A DNA stretch of 64,000 bases. It comes from Tipula vernalis. Its lineage: Eukaryota > Arthropoda > Insecta > Diptera > Tipulidae. Each line of letters starts with the position of its first letter. Positions within the stretch are counted from its first letter, which is position 1. The notes under the pieces are model-generated. The model was not told where the DNA came from, did no database searches, and was given only the letters and a program-made list of their open reading frames with translations. The translations under genes and the position numbers were made by a program. Below are positions 11,350 to 22,075 of the stretch, piece after piece. Where the stretch lies: NCBI GenBank assembly GCA_958295665.1, contig OY282559.1, forward strand, positions 264,158,057-264,222,056, given 5' to 3'.

Positions 11350-13067
11350 AATGAATTTATGACAATAACTCAAAAAACCGTTTTGAGTTGTGTCACTTTT
11401 CGAATACGTGTGCGATATACACTGACCTTTATGAATTAGTCGACCAGATGAGTCTTGATCGTTTAGCTGATCCGGAATAAAGGGCACATTGGGTTCTCGC
11501 AGTTCTTTGATTTGAAAACCAAGAATACATTGTATTGTACTTCTGGTAGGATAATGTTGCACAATTCTTCGGTTTAGTGCTCTTTGTTTTATAAGCGGAA
11601 TGAAGAATTTTTCTCAGTAATTTTGAACTGTTTGTTTATTATCATAACTATAGTACGTACTATAGTACGCTGCAAATCCTGCAATGTCGACAATGTTGAA
11701 AAATATCGCAAGCGGCCAACGGTTGGTTTTTCTTTTTGAGGTATATTGTGACAAACATTTGTCCATCGTACTGACTGCCCCTTTTGTGGCATTATAATAT
11801 AAAATTAAATCCGGCTTTTGCTTTGATCCTGAAATGCCATAATCGTTATGCTGCGTAGATAATAATATCACAGATTTATTGGATTTTGGAACATAAGAAC
11901 ACAGAACTGTTTTTCTACAAACCCAAAAGTGCTAGACAAAACCTCACAGCTTTTGTTTTTCTTTTCAGTGTCCCGACGATGGAAATATTCCATTCTAGTA
12001 AATCTTTAGCTAATGGCAGAGAAGCGAAAAGATTGTCCGTAGTTACCACAAGTTCTTTGACCACCCGTTCACCTTGATTTTTCTCGCGAAGATTGCCGAT
12101 TTTTCCTGTATAAATTTGACCATTTAACGGATAAGCAGTTTTTGAGTCGCAAGCCCACTAAATTTTTATTCCGTATTTCGCGGGTTTGGAGGGAATATAC
12201 TAAGTGTTCATCCACAGTAATCGACTGATAAGGTCTAAAATTATTTTTTAAGTTAGCATTTAATAATTAAAATATTTCGGAAATGGGTGCTGCCCTAACG
12301 TTTTCCAATCGCATCTGTCGAGTAGCATCAAAATCGAATCGAATAAACCGCGTTATGTTGTAGAATCGCCGAACTGACATTGTGGCATGATATAAAGGAT
12401 AAGCATCTTTCTCTAGTCCCAATTACAATTAAAAGTCCTATACACGCAAGAAATTCTTCTTCCTACATAGGTTCCCAGACAAGTGATTTTTTACTCTTAT
12501 TTGCTGTATTCCTGGTTAGCTTTTCGATTTGTATATCTACAAATTATAGTCTGCATCGGCTTGTTAAATATTTCGGAAAAGGTATCTACGTTATCCAAAA
12601 TTGTATTATTAGGATTAGGCACCATAAACAGCGGTTCACGAATTATATTATGCGCAGATAAACGTATTTATTATTTCAATGTTACTCATCATATCAGTAT
12701 CGCTAAGGCAATGGCTTTCGTCATCGGCTTCTGAGTCAGTGTTCTCGTTTATTTCAGGGTTAACATTGTCCAGTTCCACATCTGATTCCTAAGCAACATT
12801 TCTAGGCACATAGCCAAGGTCAATAACATCGTAGTCAAATAAATTATCCTCATCATCTTCCGAATGCGGGTCTAAATGATCTACACCACTTCGCAAATAA
12901 ATTTTTTTTTCTTCATACGAGAGTCTGTAATGGAGAATGTGAATGTACTACAAAACAATCCGTTGTTTTATAACTTATCATTTATTAATCAATACTACAA
13001 ATCTAGTTATTTTATATTACCTGCTCGTTTGTACACTCGGTAGATATTCGAGTTCTCTATTTTCCAT
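11350..13067 (-). pseudogene. piggyBac-type transposase gene, broken, with one intron
   Basis: The gene starts MENRELEYLPSVQTS (ATG at 13067) in a 47-nt first exon, followed by an intron (12925-13020) and then the acidic N-terminal region typical of piggyBac (GVDHLDPHSEDDEDNLFDYD). After an in-frame TAG and frameshifts the catalytic DDE_Tnp_1_7 domain is recognisable: YIPSKPAKYGIKIWWACDSK, NGQIYTGKIG, VVTTDNLFASLPLARF, then VILLSTQHNDYG. At 11870-11640 come KPDLILYYNATKGAVSTMDK and RKTNRWPLAIFFNIVDIAG. The last aspartate motif reads KGAVSTMDK, where the family usually has KGGVDxMD. A C-terminal tail (RRIVQHYPTRS onward) ends near 11350. Several stops and frameshifts make it inactive. The flanking TTAA and inverted termini were not identified. 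Confidence 0.85.
12925..13020 (-). other. 96-nt intron in the piggyBac gene
   Basis: On the minus strand the donor is AGCAG/GTAATA and the acceptor is CTCCATTACAG/ACTC. Removing the 96 nt joins the two open segments in frame, completing an Arg codon from AG + A. The intron is AT-rich. Splicing is inferred from sequence alone. Confidence 0.6.
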
Positions 13068-13281
13068 ATTGTAAATTTGCGCACACTACAGCAAATAAAA
13101 AAAAAAAGTTAAGCGCCACTTTCTTACTTACTGTTCGTATAAAAATTCAAGACATACTAAATATTTATATAGAAAGAAACAAATGAATACTAAAACTAAA
13201 CCAAAACATCAGAAAAACGGTATTTAGTACAAAAAAACATTTTGAAAACATATGAAACACACAAAATACATTTTGTCGTAG

Positions 13282-13680
13282 TTAACATTGCAATTCTTTT
13301 TTCGTCGACAGTGTGAAGGTTAAAGGATCTTCCTTTATAATGAGATCTGGTTCCTCAGAGTACTGGCATATCTCTCTAACAGCAGAAGATTGTGCCGTAG
13401 CAGTTGTTTGTTTTCTATTGTCGAAATCAGCCCAAATCAAATCTGTATCATTAGTGTTGACCAACACTTGATTAACCGCAGCTAATCGAGGTTAGAAAAC
13501 GCCCGTTTTTTTTATATCGCGGATCAAAAAACGGGGGCTTACTGATCATTTAATTAAAGTCGATTCTTTCGAATCTCTTGTGTATTCCGGCTAATACAGC
13601 ATCGTACAAAGTTCCACCGCAAGCACTATGAATATCAGTTTTAATTTTGAGAAGTGCTCGAGTAAGACCATCAAGTATTC
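13282..13680 (-). pseudogene. hAT transposase C-terminal fragment
   Basis: The reverse strand reads a helical segment (ILDGLTRALLKIKTDI and GTLYDAVLAGIHKRFERIDF), then MISKPPFFDPRYKK, then after a short broken stretch the dimerisation domain: SSAVREICQYSEEPDLIIKE followed by DPLTF. LDPRFKK and the E-x(3)-Y-x(4)-P-x(4)-DPLxWW pattern are hallmarks of hAT (BED-finger type) transposases. Here the usual WW is lost after DPLTF, the frame is interrupted by stops, and the N-terminal BED finger and catalytic domain are missing. It lies directly upstream of the piggyBac gene but belongs to a different element. Confidence 0.7.
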
Positions 13681-13689
13681 AAAAACGAA

Positions 13690-14083
13690 AAAAGAAAGAA
13701 ATCGTTCCTGTTGCTCTTAAATATTTTCTTAAGATTGGCCCAACAATTTCTTCTCTGCTGGTGAAGGTGAATGTCAGAGTAATCACACGTAATCTGACTC
13801 CATAGAAACAAAAATGGATTTAGGTTCTGGCAAATATTTAGATTTATAAGAAAATTTCCCAAGCTTGTTTGAAATCAAAGCTTTTGATATCAAACGCAAC
13901 CTTTAACAAATCAAGTTTTGATTAGAAAAGGTTGACTTTGATTTGCAAAAGATTAAATGTGATTGATCTAGTTTCTCGTTATTGTTTTCGATTAAAGGCT
14001 GTTGTAACATGTCGGTAAATTAGGAGAGTTTAATGCTGTGTAGATAAGTCTTGTCCAAAAACCAAACTATTCATCGTACAGGA
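13690..14083. other. Short non-coding spacer
   Basis: The spacer is AT-rich and includes several short inverted AATCAAAG/CTTTGATT-type repeats (13870-13950). I see no gene. BEL element 1 begins at its right edge. Confidence 0.3.
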
Positions 14084-14206
14084 TGTTACTTTTACAGTTG
14101 GCGATGTACTCCATTGAATCTTTGTATTCAGCTGGTTCGCTTTCCGTTGTTCCAGCGCAACTCGCCATCAATGGCAAAGTGCAATGCACTATCAAAAAAT
14201 ACCACA
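14084..14206 (-). repeat. 3' LTR remnant of BEL element 1
   Basis: It shares CTTTGTATTCAGCTGGTTCG, and most of about 120 bases around it, with 21951-22075 in the same orientation. It is terminal to the integrase remnant, as expected for a 3' LTR of a minus-strand element. Divergence between the copies is substantial, indicating an old insertion. Confidence 0.6.
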
Positions 14207-14299
14207 ATTGCTCGAACCGATCGTAAACGCCAAAAAATTGATCAAACTTGCCTTGTTCAGTAGGAATGCGTGATCGCAATTATTCAATGCTGCTTTCTC

Positions 14300-16910
14300 G
14301 TTTCCAAAAGATATGCATAGGTCGTAGGTAGGTTGTTAGAACTTCAAAGTCCGCATCATCATTGGCTGTTGCGTAGAGTGGCCTTGAATTTAAAATTGAC
14401 TTAATCTGGATTAGCAAAGTAACCATATCCTCAAAAGTCAAATGTGTGTTCGATGTACATTTAGAAAGGTGAGTTTTAACAAATTTTGAAATTTTGAATA
14501 GCCTTCGTTACCATACAAATATATAAAGCTATATATCCAAACGAAGATAATGGTCTAGTGGCTTTTAACATAGCTATTGGTAGATCCCCCATTAACTGCT
14601 TTGACGTCATTGTATTGTTTCTGAAGCATACTATATTACGCAATTATTTACAATTTTTCTGATGGTGCTTCTGCCGCCAACTATCCAGAATTGCTGTCTT
14701 GTCAGGTGAAATGTTAATGTTAAACCCGGATGTAAGTTTCGCTCATGCATGTGTAATAATACGATTCGGCTTATTGCATGACCCTTTATAATCGTATTGA
14801 CAATCTAAATGCTTTAGCCTATTGCCAAAACACCAATTGCATCTATAAACGGTGTCAAAGACAGAATGTCGCTGTTTTTCTGGATAACCTTTCCTCTCTG
14901 TAAGCGATCAAATTCTTCAGCAAATGATTCTCGCTGTATATGCTTTAGGATGACGGGGGTAAGGAACGGGGGGTTTACGGTAAGGAAGCTTGAAATCCGG
15001 TTACTAGCAGCTGACCGTAAATTTTTCAAAAACCTTAAGGCATATGCCAACACTCTTAACAGCTTAGTATAACATGCAGTCCTGCATAGTAATATGTCGA
15101 TGACACGTTCTTCTGTTACAGATTAGATCTTGGGAAGTAAAAGCACAGTTAGGATTACTCAACCATTCCGGACCGTGCTACGGATTTAGATTAATAAACT
15201 GCGATGGAAGTACTCCTCTCGAAGCGGAATCAGCTGGGTTATGTCATCTTGCTGGATGACTGGATAACCATATCAAGACAATGGTAGAACCTGTCCATAA
15301 CCATGAACAAGTTCTACAATTCAACCAGCCATAACATTTCATTGGATGCTTTATGGTTTCTTTAACGAGCACCAGAAGTTTACTTAGTGATTGTTCCAGT
15401 TTAGATTTTGATGCCATTAAACTCAACTTGACTGAACAATTTTCATGAACGGTTCTCCATAATAAACTATCCAACTGTACGCCGTTTTACTTGCATCTGA
15501 AAATCCGTGTAACTCTATTCTGTTGTCCTGTGGAATGAAGCGCTTTATTTTTAAGCATTCCAAAAATTTTAGCTCACTTCGAACTTTTTTGTAGATGCTT
15601 GCTATGTGGTCCGGTAGTTGATCATCCCAGCCCAGCTTCACTAACCATAGAGTTAAGAAAACTATTTTCATTAAAACGATGGATGGAGAAAACCGTCTAA
15701 GCGGATCAAAAACTCTGGAGTATTCCAAAATAATCTGCCGCTTTCTTGGCTCTCCGCTGCCCCCTAACGTTAGTTTAAATATGAACACATCTTCCAGAGC
15801 ATTCCATTTAATGCCTAATATTTTTGTATCCGTTCATTAATTGTGGAACATTGAAATTTCATCCGTATTTTCTATCGTCGTAATGTCAGATACATTTGAC
15901 CTCCACTTTCCCAAATTAAACCCACCGCGTAGTAACGCATTTATTTTTTCGTTTAGGTTCTGCAGAAATCATTCAAAATGCGTGAATCATTATCGGTGCT
16001 TGAGCTCACCAGATACTTCACCTCGCTAAAGAATTCGCTGAAATTGTGTATCATCCTCACAAACCAAAACTTGATTGTACATTTTTTCAATTTCACCGGT
16101 CAATGCTATTTTGTGGTTTCGAAGGAATCTCATTAGAATTGCCCATAAAATTTGGCTGAATCGTTGGACCCACTAGTATTGTCTCATTTAGTGAAATCCC
16201 AATTGAAGACGTGGCCGAGCCACGTTTGGTTGTTCCTTCAGCACACTGTGATGGGGCAAATAGAAGCATTTCGAGTTCTAGGTATCCCAGATTAAGATAT
16301 TCGTTATGTACCGCTCCTCATCATTTCGTTTGTGCGTACTCTTATAGTGATCTTCGCATTCCGCTTCGTCCGGATCCAAAATATGGGAAGGGGGAATCTC
16401 TTCTTGCTCAAAGAATCGCTTTAAAGTGCCGTTGATGTCGACGTCTATGTGGAAATTAAGCGTACAATTGTTTACTTGCACTGTCTCACTTGACTCCACG
16501 CAACAATCCATCCAAATATTGTCCTTTGTGCAACTAAAGTGTACTTCGAATTGGTTAGTCGCCCATTTCTTATCAATTCGCCCAACCTGGTTGTATTGGG
16601 GGTCGGCTAGTTGTAAGTCGCTTAGGAAATCACATCATCAGTCTATTTGATAGTTGACTAATTATAAGTACGTCAATTTGAACCTTATCCGTTGAACAGT
16701 ATACTGAATTCGCTGTGATAGCGGTCTTCACTCTGGTAGTCACTTTTCCTCATGTCAAACCAATTATAAGTGAGGTCTGCGAACCCGAATCAAATAATGC
16801 TCTGCATTTGTGTATGTTTCCATATTCATCAACTACTTCCACTATCGCCGTTGGAAGTAATGGTTGGAAACTAGGTATAGTTGCCATATTTACTTTAATA
16901 CCGGTAGTTG
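14300..16910 (-). pseudogene. BEL element 1 pol (protease, RT, RNase H, integrase), broken
   Basis: Minus-strand pieces read in order. The protease has CRALFDSGSQTSLI at about 16785-16832 (the D-S/T-G active site of the BEL DUF1758 peptidase). A linker contains LKRFFEQEEIPPS and DPDEAECEDHYK (16511-16278). A badly decayed RT start includes GPTIQPNF (about 16170). RNase H follows with RIELHGFSDASKTAYSWIVY (15540-15470) and WLWTGSTIVLIWLSSHPAR (15300-15244). The integrase zinc-binding region (14690-14760) has LLHMHERNLHPGLTL and FWIVGGR. The integrase C-terminal part (14310-14470) has THLTFEDMVTLLIQIKSILN and SRPLYA. The RT YVDD region and most of the integrase catalytic core are deleted, and frames shift repeatedly. 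It is inactive. Confidence 0.75.
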
Positions 16911-17039
16911 CACTCGCTTTCAAAATTCTAAGAATGTTACCAGATATAGTTCCTGCTACTAATTGTTTTCATTCAACAATTAGTAGTTGTAAATATTGAT
17001 CCCGTTTCCACAAATAATGCTCCCTGAGCCTAATGTACA

Positions 17040-17429
17040 CGTAAATTTAGTTACATGTGACACCAATGAGCTTATGCGTTTCGATGAATAAGCTTTCGAT
17101 TTTTGTATTGAATTTAGACTTTCCAGCGCATCGCTTCTTTTATTTAGAACAGCAAATAACTGATCTAAAGTACGAACATCTGTCCCTTTGGTTTCGTGAG
17201 CTCATGCTTCCTTTGATTTACTGTCTAATTTATTGACTAAAAGGTAAATGAGCCATGGATGGCAATGACCTTCCGCTTGCTCACCAAGTACCTGTAAGCT
17301 CCGTATGATCTCATCCGATACATCAGAAAGATGACGAATGGCCGTCGCGCAACCTTGTTGTATGCTAGGCTGCTCCACAAAACGCTTCAGCAAAATTTGA
17401 ACGATGTGTTTGCGTTTATCACATCTGGC
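17040..17429 (-). pseudogene. BEL element 1 gag, 3' portion
   Basis: The minus strand reads RCDKRKHIVQILLKRFVEQP, SIQQGCATAIRHLSDVSDEI and then HPWLIYLLVNKLD, matching the second half of the DUF1759 Gag domain of BEL elements (compare BEL element 3, LIRSFMEQPAMQQSSVKKLR). The reading begins directly at the poly(T) boundary of the inserted retroposon at 17430, so the insertion fell inside gag. The zinc-knuckle portion downstream is decayed. Confidence 0.7.
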
Positions 17430-17531
17430 TTTTTTTTTTTTTTTTTTATTTTTTAAAGAGGGTGGGTTGGTAAGAGCACTTCGACCAGCAAGATCTATTG
17501 CGCATCCCCGTGTAAGAGTAGAGAACTCAAT

Positions 17532-20478
17532 CTATGTGAAATGTAGGTCCAGGTTCTTAATAAACGCCACAAGGTCATGCACATCCACGGGGTGGGCATG
17601 AGGCCACTGAACAGAGTAAGCATTGAGTGTTTTAATTCTCCTTAGGGCGATCGTACTGCACTCGAACAGCAAGTGTTCGGATGTTTCTCTTCCCAGATTA
17701 CAGAACCTGCAGTTCTCTGATAGGGTTTTCCCAATTTTGAATAGATGTTAGTTGAAGGGACCATATCCTGTCAAGTACATGGGGGATTTCAGAAATGATC
17801 GATCCATTCTGAGTATATCCTGTAAGTGTGTAATCTTGTAATTTAGGAGCTTCTTTGTCTGTCCCATTCCCCGAGATGGCTCCCAGAGTGAAGCAGAACA
17901 TCTCTGCTCCCAGAAGACGACTATCCTCGCTACATGGCCTTTGGAATAGGCAACGGTAAGGTGGTATAATATAAAGGTGCCTGCGGCCTCATTTCCTGGT
18001 ATATTGGAGTGGCCGGAGGACCACAAGAGGGTAACATTGTTGTCCCTACCCAGCCTTCTAAGGTTGCTGTAGCAACTCCATGTCAGTTTAGAGCTGAACA
18101 CCGGAGCTGCCAGGGCTAATAAAACAGCCTGGCTATCCGAGATTATGTAGATCTCCATTCTTATATACTTCTTTTTGAGGCACTGAAGCACGCTAGTCTC
18201 GATGGCCACGATTGCTGCCTGGAAAACCGTAGGGGTCTTTCCCAACGGTATACAGAGCCTGAAACCGGGCCCCACAACCCCCGTACCCGTGCCCTCATTT
18301 GTTTTTGACCCATCGGCATACCACACCGCATGCGTACTGTGGTAAGGAGGAAATGATGTTCCCCACCATGTCCCTTTCGGGTATCCGGATCGTGAAGTTC
18401 CGCCGGCAATCATTAGTCTTTACCATCGTATCTGATAGCTAGGCAATATCATCTGCCATAATTGCTCCCGTTGCGCCCAGTTATATTAATCTTTGAATTT
18501 TGTCCAAAGCTGAACGAACATTTATTTGCTCTGTCTTTGGCCACCATATAAACGCCGCATAAGATATCATTGGTCTTATGATGGTTTGGTAAAGCCAGAT
18601 TATCATTTGTGGGTTTAGGGCCCATGTTTTACCAAACATACGTTGGCACCCAAAGTATGCTTTGTTTGCCTTATTTGCGATGTATTTCAAGTGGGGGTTC
18701 CAGGTTAATTTTTGGTCAAAAATGATCCCTAGATATTTAACCTTAGACGTCATATTTCCCCGTTCATAGTTATTGAAGGAAAGGAAATTCTCCTCCGATT
18801 TGTAAAGAGAGTACATGTTATTTTTTTGGGATTGACGATAAGGCCCACTTCAACACACCACTCGTTTACCAATCTTAGAGCATATTGCATACGCTCAGCT
18901 ATTGTGCTTTCAAATTTGCCCCTGACCAACAGCACCAGATCATCAGCATAGGCAATGATTGATATTCGAGAGTTCCTCAAAATAGCGAGCAAGTGGTCCA
19001 TTACCAAGAGCCACAGTAACGGCGACAGCACTCCGCCCTGAGGGCAGCCCTTGGTAGGTGCAATTGAGATGCTTGCTTCGCCAATCGAGGCTTTAGTTCT
19101 CCTGCTTCTGAGCATGTTTATTATCCACCCCATGGTTGAGGAGTCGATACCCCTCGCTACAGCTTGTTCCCGAATCACCTCGAAATTAGTATTATCGAAG
19201 GCACCCTGGATGTCAATGAAGCAGCATAATAGTGCCTCCTGGTTGCGAGGTGTATCCTCGATTTCCGATGTTAATTCATGCAGGGCTGTCTCCATAGATT
19301 TGCCCATCTGACAAGCATGTTGGCTAGGATTTAGAGTATTGAGTCTGATATACAGGCCCAATATTTTTTCCATGGTTTTAAGTGTAAATGATGTAAGGCT
19401 AATAGGCCTGTAGGACCTAATGTCCTCGGGGGATTTATTCCCATTTTTTGGTATGAATATGACTCTTACTTCCCTGCAGCATCTGCGGATGTATTCCAGA
19501 CTAAAACTGTCTCTATATAATTTGATTAGGTGGGGCTCCAGTATATCCAGGCCTCGTTGAAGAAAAATAGGATAGATTCCATCCCCTCCTGGAGACTTAA
19601 AGGGACCAAATGAATTAATAGCCCAGCGCAACTCTTCAGGGGTGAAGATTTCCATCGCTCGCTTGTAGGCCCCCTTGGGACTAGATATGGATGCACTACG
19701 CTCATATCAGGGTCCTTCCGACCCGCAATGATTTTGCACTCCGGAAAGTTTCGCTTCACCAGATATTCAAGAGTCTCTTCCCTTGAAGTGGTTAAGTTCC
19801 TGTCCAGCCTTCTTACGGAGCCCAGAGGGTTTTTATGATCTAATGCGAGGGCTTTTTGGAGTCGGCAAGCTGCCGGAATCTCGTCTATCTTCCAGCAAAA
19901 AGTTCTCCAGCTCTCTCTCTTTTGCTCTTCCTCAGAGTCTCATTATTCTGGGTGAGGGCAGTTCGATACGCTGCCCAGTCATCTGTTATTTTTGCTCTGT
20001 TAAAAAGCTTACGCACTGTTTTTCTCTAAGTCTCCAGGGCGGAGGCCCACCAAGGAACATCCTTAGTTCCTCTAACACGCACCTCAGGAGAACTTGAGTG
20101 ATAGGCATCAATTATTGCCCTGGTGAGATTATCAGCAACTCTATCAAGCTCTGCAACAGAGCCGATATAGTTCTGTAAACCCCCTACATTTTCTTGTAGT
20201 TTATTGGTAAGGACAGCCCAGTCCGTACCTTTAGGTATTTTTACCGTAGCTTCTGTTATTTGGGGGATTTTAATATCAAATCATATATACCTATGATCCG
20301 ACAAAGATGCTTCTCCCGATGCATGCCAATTCTGGACTGTGCTGGAGTTACCCATGTCAGTCATAGTAAGGTCCAGCACCTCCCTTCTAATGGCATTCAC
20401 AAAGGTCGGCTCGTTCCCTGTATTATTCCCTGTTACTCCTCTTACCATCCTTTTTGGGGCGAAAGTACACGGCTTCAA
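17532..20478 (-). pseudogene. ORF2 of the I/Loa-group element (endonuclease end, RT, RNase H)
   Basis: Only the end of the endonuclease domain is present: NNTGNEPTFVNAIRREVLDL and EASLSDHRYI at about 20430-20285. An inter-domain stretch (KRNFPECKIIAGRKDPDMS, 19759-19700) leads into RT at 19655-18750 with FGPFKSPGGDGIYP, RPISLTS, FIDIQGAFDNTNFEV, CPQGGVLSPLLW and the catalytic AYADDLVLLV. A frameshift near 18800 leads to VKYLGIIFDQKLTWNPHLKY (18816-18481). The RNase H region (18413-17748) has VWYADGSKTNEG, ISDSQAVLLAL and LLWSSGHSNIPGNEAAG, with Gly where the last catalytic Asp is expected. A C-terminal zinc-type motif, CRFCNLGRETSEHLLFEC, lies near 17700-17650. Frameshifts make it inactive. 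Confidence 0.8.
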
Positions 20479-20930
20479 ACAGCCAGTTAACTTTGTAGTT
20501 GGAGGCCTTTAAAATCTGCGCCGTCTTATGCGGCACCGACGAGGTTAGTTGGAGGAGATCATTCTCTGTCTTTCCTTGGAAGAATTTTCCACTCCGCGTT
20601 CCTAAAATCCTTATTCTCGACACCCAAGCGGCGAAATATCTTCTCGTTTGCCTCGTTTTTGTCGTTTTTGCAACGAGGAAGATATACGAAGAATAATTTG
20701 GGGCGCGGTAATTCGTCCTCCCCGACTGCTCTCAGGTTAGCGTTTTCCCATGGCTTTAGGGTCGGCACAGTGACAGTAAGCCACCCCGCCGCGTCCTTGT
20801 CAGTACAGTTGACGGTCAACCATCCATTCCTCGTGCGGCATCCTAAAAATGTCCGGCTAATGCTGTCCATTGAGATTGGTGCGTTTAAAGAAGCACCTCC
20901 CGCATACTTTTTTATTTCTGAAATATCCAT
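20430..20930 (-). pseudogene. ORF1 of the I/Loa-group element (DUF4780-like), fused by deletion to ORF2
   Basis: ORF1 starts MDISEIKKYAGGASLNAPIS (20930) and contains FLGCRTRNGWLTVNCTD, LTVTVPTLKPWENANLRAV and ELPRPKLFFVYLPRC, a pattern I associate with DUF4780, a nucleic-acid-binding-type ORF1 domain of Loa-like elements. A frameshift at about 20570 is followed by SSVPHKTAQILKASNYKVNW and AVYFRPKK. This runs straight into the end of the ORF2 endonuclease near 20440, so the 3' end of ORF1 and most of the endonuclease were lost in an internal deletion. No CCHC knuckles remain. Confidence 0.6.
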
Positions 20931-21379
20931 ACAGTTTCGGATTTTTTGAGAGGAAAAGAAGGTCCACCACAGCAGCGCCTCTTACTGTGGTAAGGCTAAT
21001 TGAAACCGGAGGTCACCAGGTATCCGAAGTTCCGTGCTAGAGACCAAATAACCCATGGCCATTCATCCCTCGGCGCACATGTTTCACCTTGGATTTGTTT
21101 TTTTTTGTCAAGGTTATTCCTTCCTTTAGCGTCGTACTTTAGCCTGTCGTTCGGTAAACAAACAATTGGTTACCGGTGGTCACCACGGGGAGGTAGCACG
21201 TACACTTGCGAACCACGATTAGGTTATCCCTCACGCAGTCGTGAGCCCCAGACAGGACTGCCTAAAACATGACCAGAACAGCCTGCTAGAGCTCACTTTA
21301 CTGAAGGTTACGGAGCTGGTGATTACTACACAGCTTTGTTCTCCCCTTCACCAGATGCCCAGACCACCCTACCTGGCTT

Positions 21380-21737
21380 TTACTTTATCCTTAGCTTCCT
21401 CATAATTAGTCTCGGTCACCTTAAAATGCTTGTTAAGGCATACGCCTCTCCTTTGAGTAAGCTTTTCAAATGTTGCAGCTTATGCACCTTGAAAATTCGG
21501 TCGTTGTTATGAACAGAGGTCTCAAAAAGATCATGAAAAGACGGAAAATCTGCGTAATTACTACAAAAATTGTGAATGTTAACCCGAGGTGAGCGAACTT
21601 CACTTTCACGCTTGTTAATAGAATTAATCAGTGTGGTTACCCAGGTTAAAATAATTTTCTTCAGGCTGCTTTTCCAATCTAAGCAATCTTTGTTTTAAAA
21701 CGGCGTGAGTTTCCTCGATTGCTTCCACCGAATCCAT
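21380..21737 (-). pseudogene. BEL element 1 gag, 5' portion
   Basis: An ATG at 21737 opens MDSVEAIEETHAVLKQRLLR LEK, a helical Gag N-terminus, and the frame is then broken by several stops. A later piece reads NKHFKVTETNYEEAKDKVKAR (about 21440-21380). It lies between the primer site (21949) and the inserted retroposon. About the first half of the DUF1759 domain, which should lie between this part and 17429, is not visible and was probably deleted. Confidence 0.5.
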
Positions 21738-21931
21738 ATTCACTTCATCAAAATTTCCACTCGTCAGCTACGGGGTTCTCACTAGTTTTTATTTTTATTT
21801 TTTAAAGGAGATTTTGAGTTTACAATTTAAAATCACTTCACTGATTTTTGGTTAACTTCCAATAAAGTCCAAAAAAATAAGCTACTCACGATTTTACCCC
21901 AGCGCTATTTGGCGCCAAATTCCGTTTCGAG

Positions 21932-21949
21932 ATCCGGCTCGAAGGACCA
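21932..21949 (-). promoter_or_regulatory. Primer binding site complementary to tRNA-Tyr
   Basis: The minus strand reads TGGTCCTTCGAGCCGGAT, complementary to the 3' end of animal tRNA-Tyr (...ATCCGGCTCGAAGGA plus CCA). It starts 1 nt inside the LTR end at 21951. The same 18-mer is in BEL element 3, and BEL element 2 has it with one mismatch. Confidence 0.75.
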
Positions 21950-21950
21950 A

Positions 21951-22075
21951 TGTACAATTGGCGCTGTACTCCGTTAAATCTTTGTATTCAGCTGGTTCGC
22001 TGTCCGTTTTACCAGCACAATTCGCCCTTCAAAGTTCAATGACAAAGTGCAATGTACTGTTAAAAAATACCTAAG
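21951..22075 (-). repeat. 5' LTR remnant of BEL element 1
   Basis: It begins TGTACAATTGG next to the primer site and matches 14084-14206 over about 120 bases. The outer end of the LTR is unclear because similarity stops at AATACC in both copies. Confidence 0.6.

Larger units (their letters stand above)
17430..21345 (-). mobile_element. I/Loa-group non-LTR retrotransposon inserted in BEL element 1
   Basis: Minus-strand organisation: 5' UTR (about 21345-20940), ORF1 remnant (20930-20430), ORF2 remnant with endonuclease C-terminus, RT, RNase H and a CCHC-like tail (20478-17532), a short 3' UTR and a poly(A) tail seen as a T-run at 17430-17447. RNase H in ORF2 places it in the I/Loa/R1 part of the non-LTR tree. 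A related but much more deleted copy is at 37870-38585. I could not identify the target-site duplication. Confidence 0.7.
14084..22075 (-). mobile_element. BEL/Pao element 1 (minus strand), interrupted by an I/Loa-group retroposon
   Basis: Related direct repeats of about 125 bp at both ends (14084-14206 and 21951-22075), a tRNA-Tyr-type primer site at 21932-21949, and BEL gag, protease, RT, RNase H and integrase pieces in the correct order on the minus strand define one element. A non-LTR retrotransposon (17430 to about 21345) sits within gag. Without that insert the BEL remnant is about 4 kb, so large parts of gag, RT and integrase have also been deleted. Confidence 0.75.

Noticed and set aside
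16715..16999. 94-codon plus-strand open frame
   Set aside because: The opposite strand carries the BEL protease (CRALFDSGSQTSLI); the plus frame is its shadow.
19051..20490. Several plus-strand frames over the I/Loa-group ORF2
   Set aside because: They are antisense to well-supported RT and endonuclease sequence.
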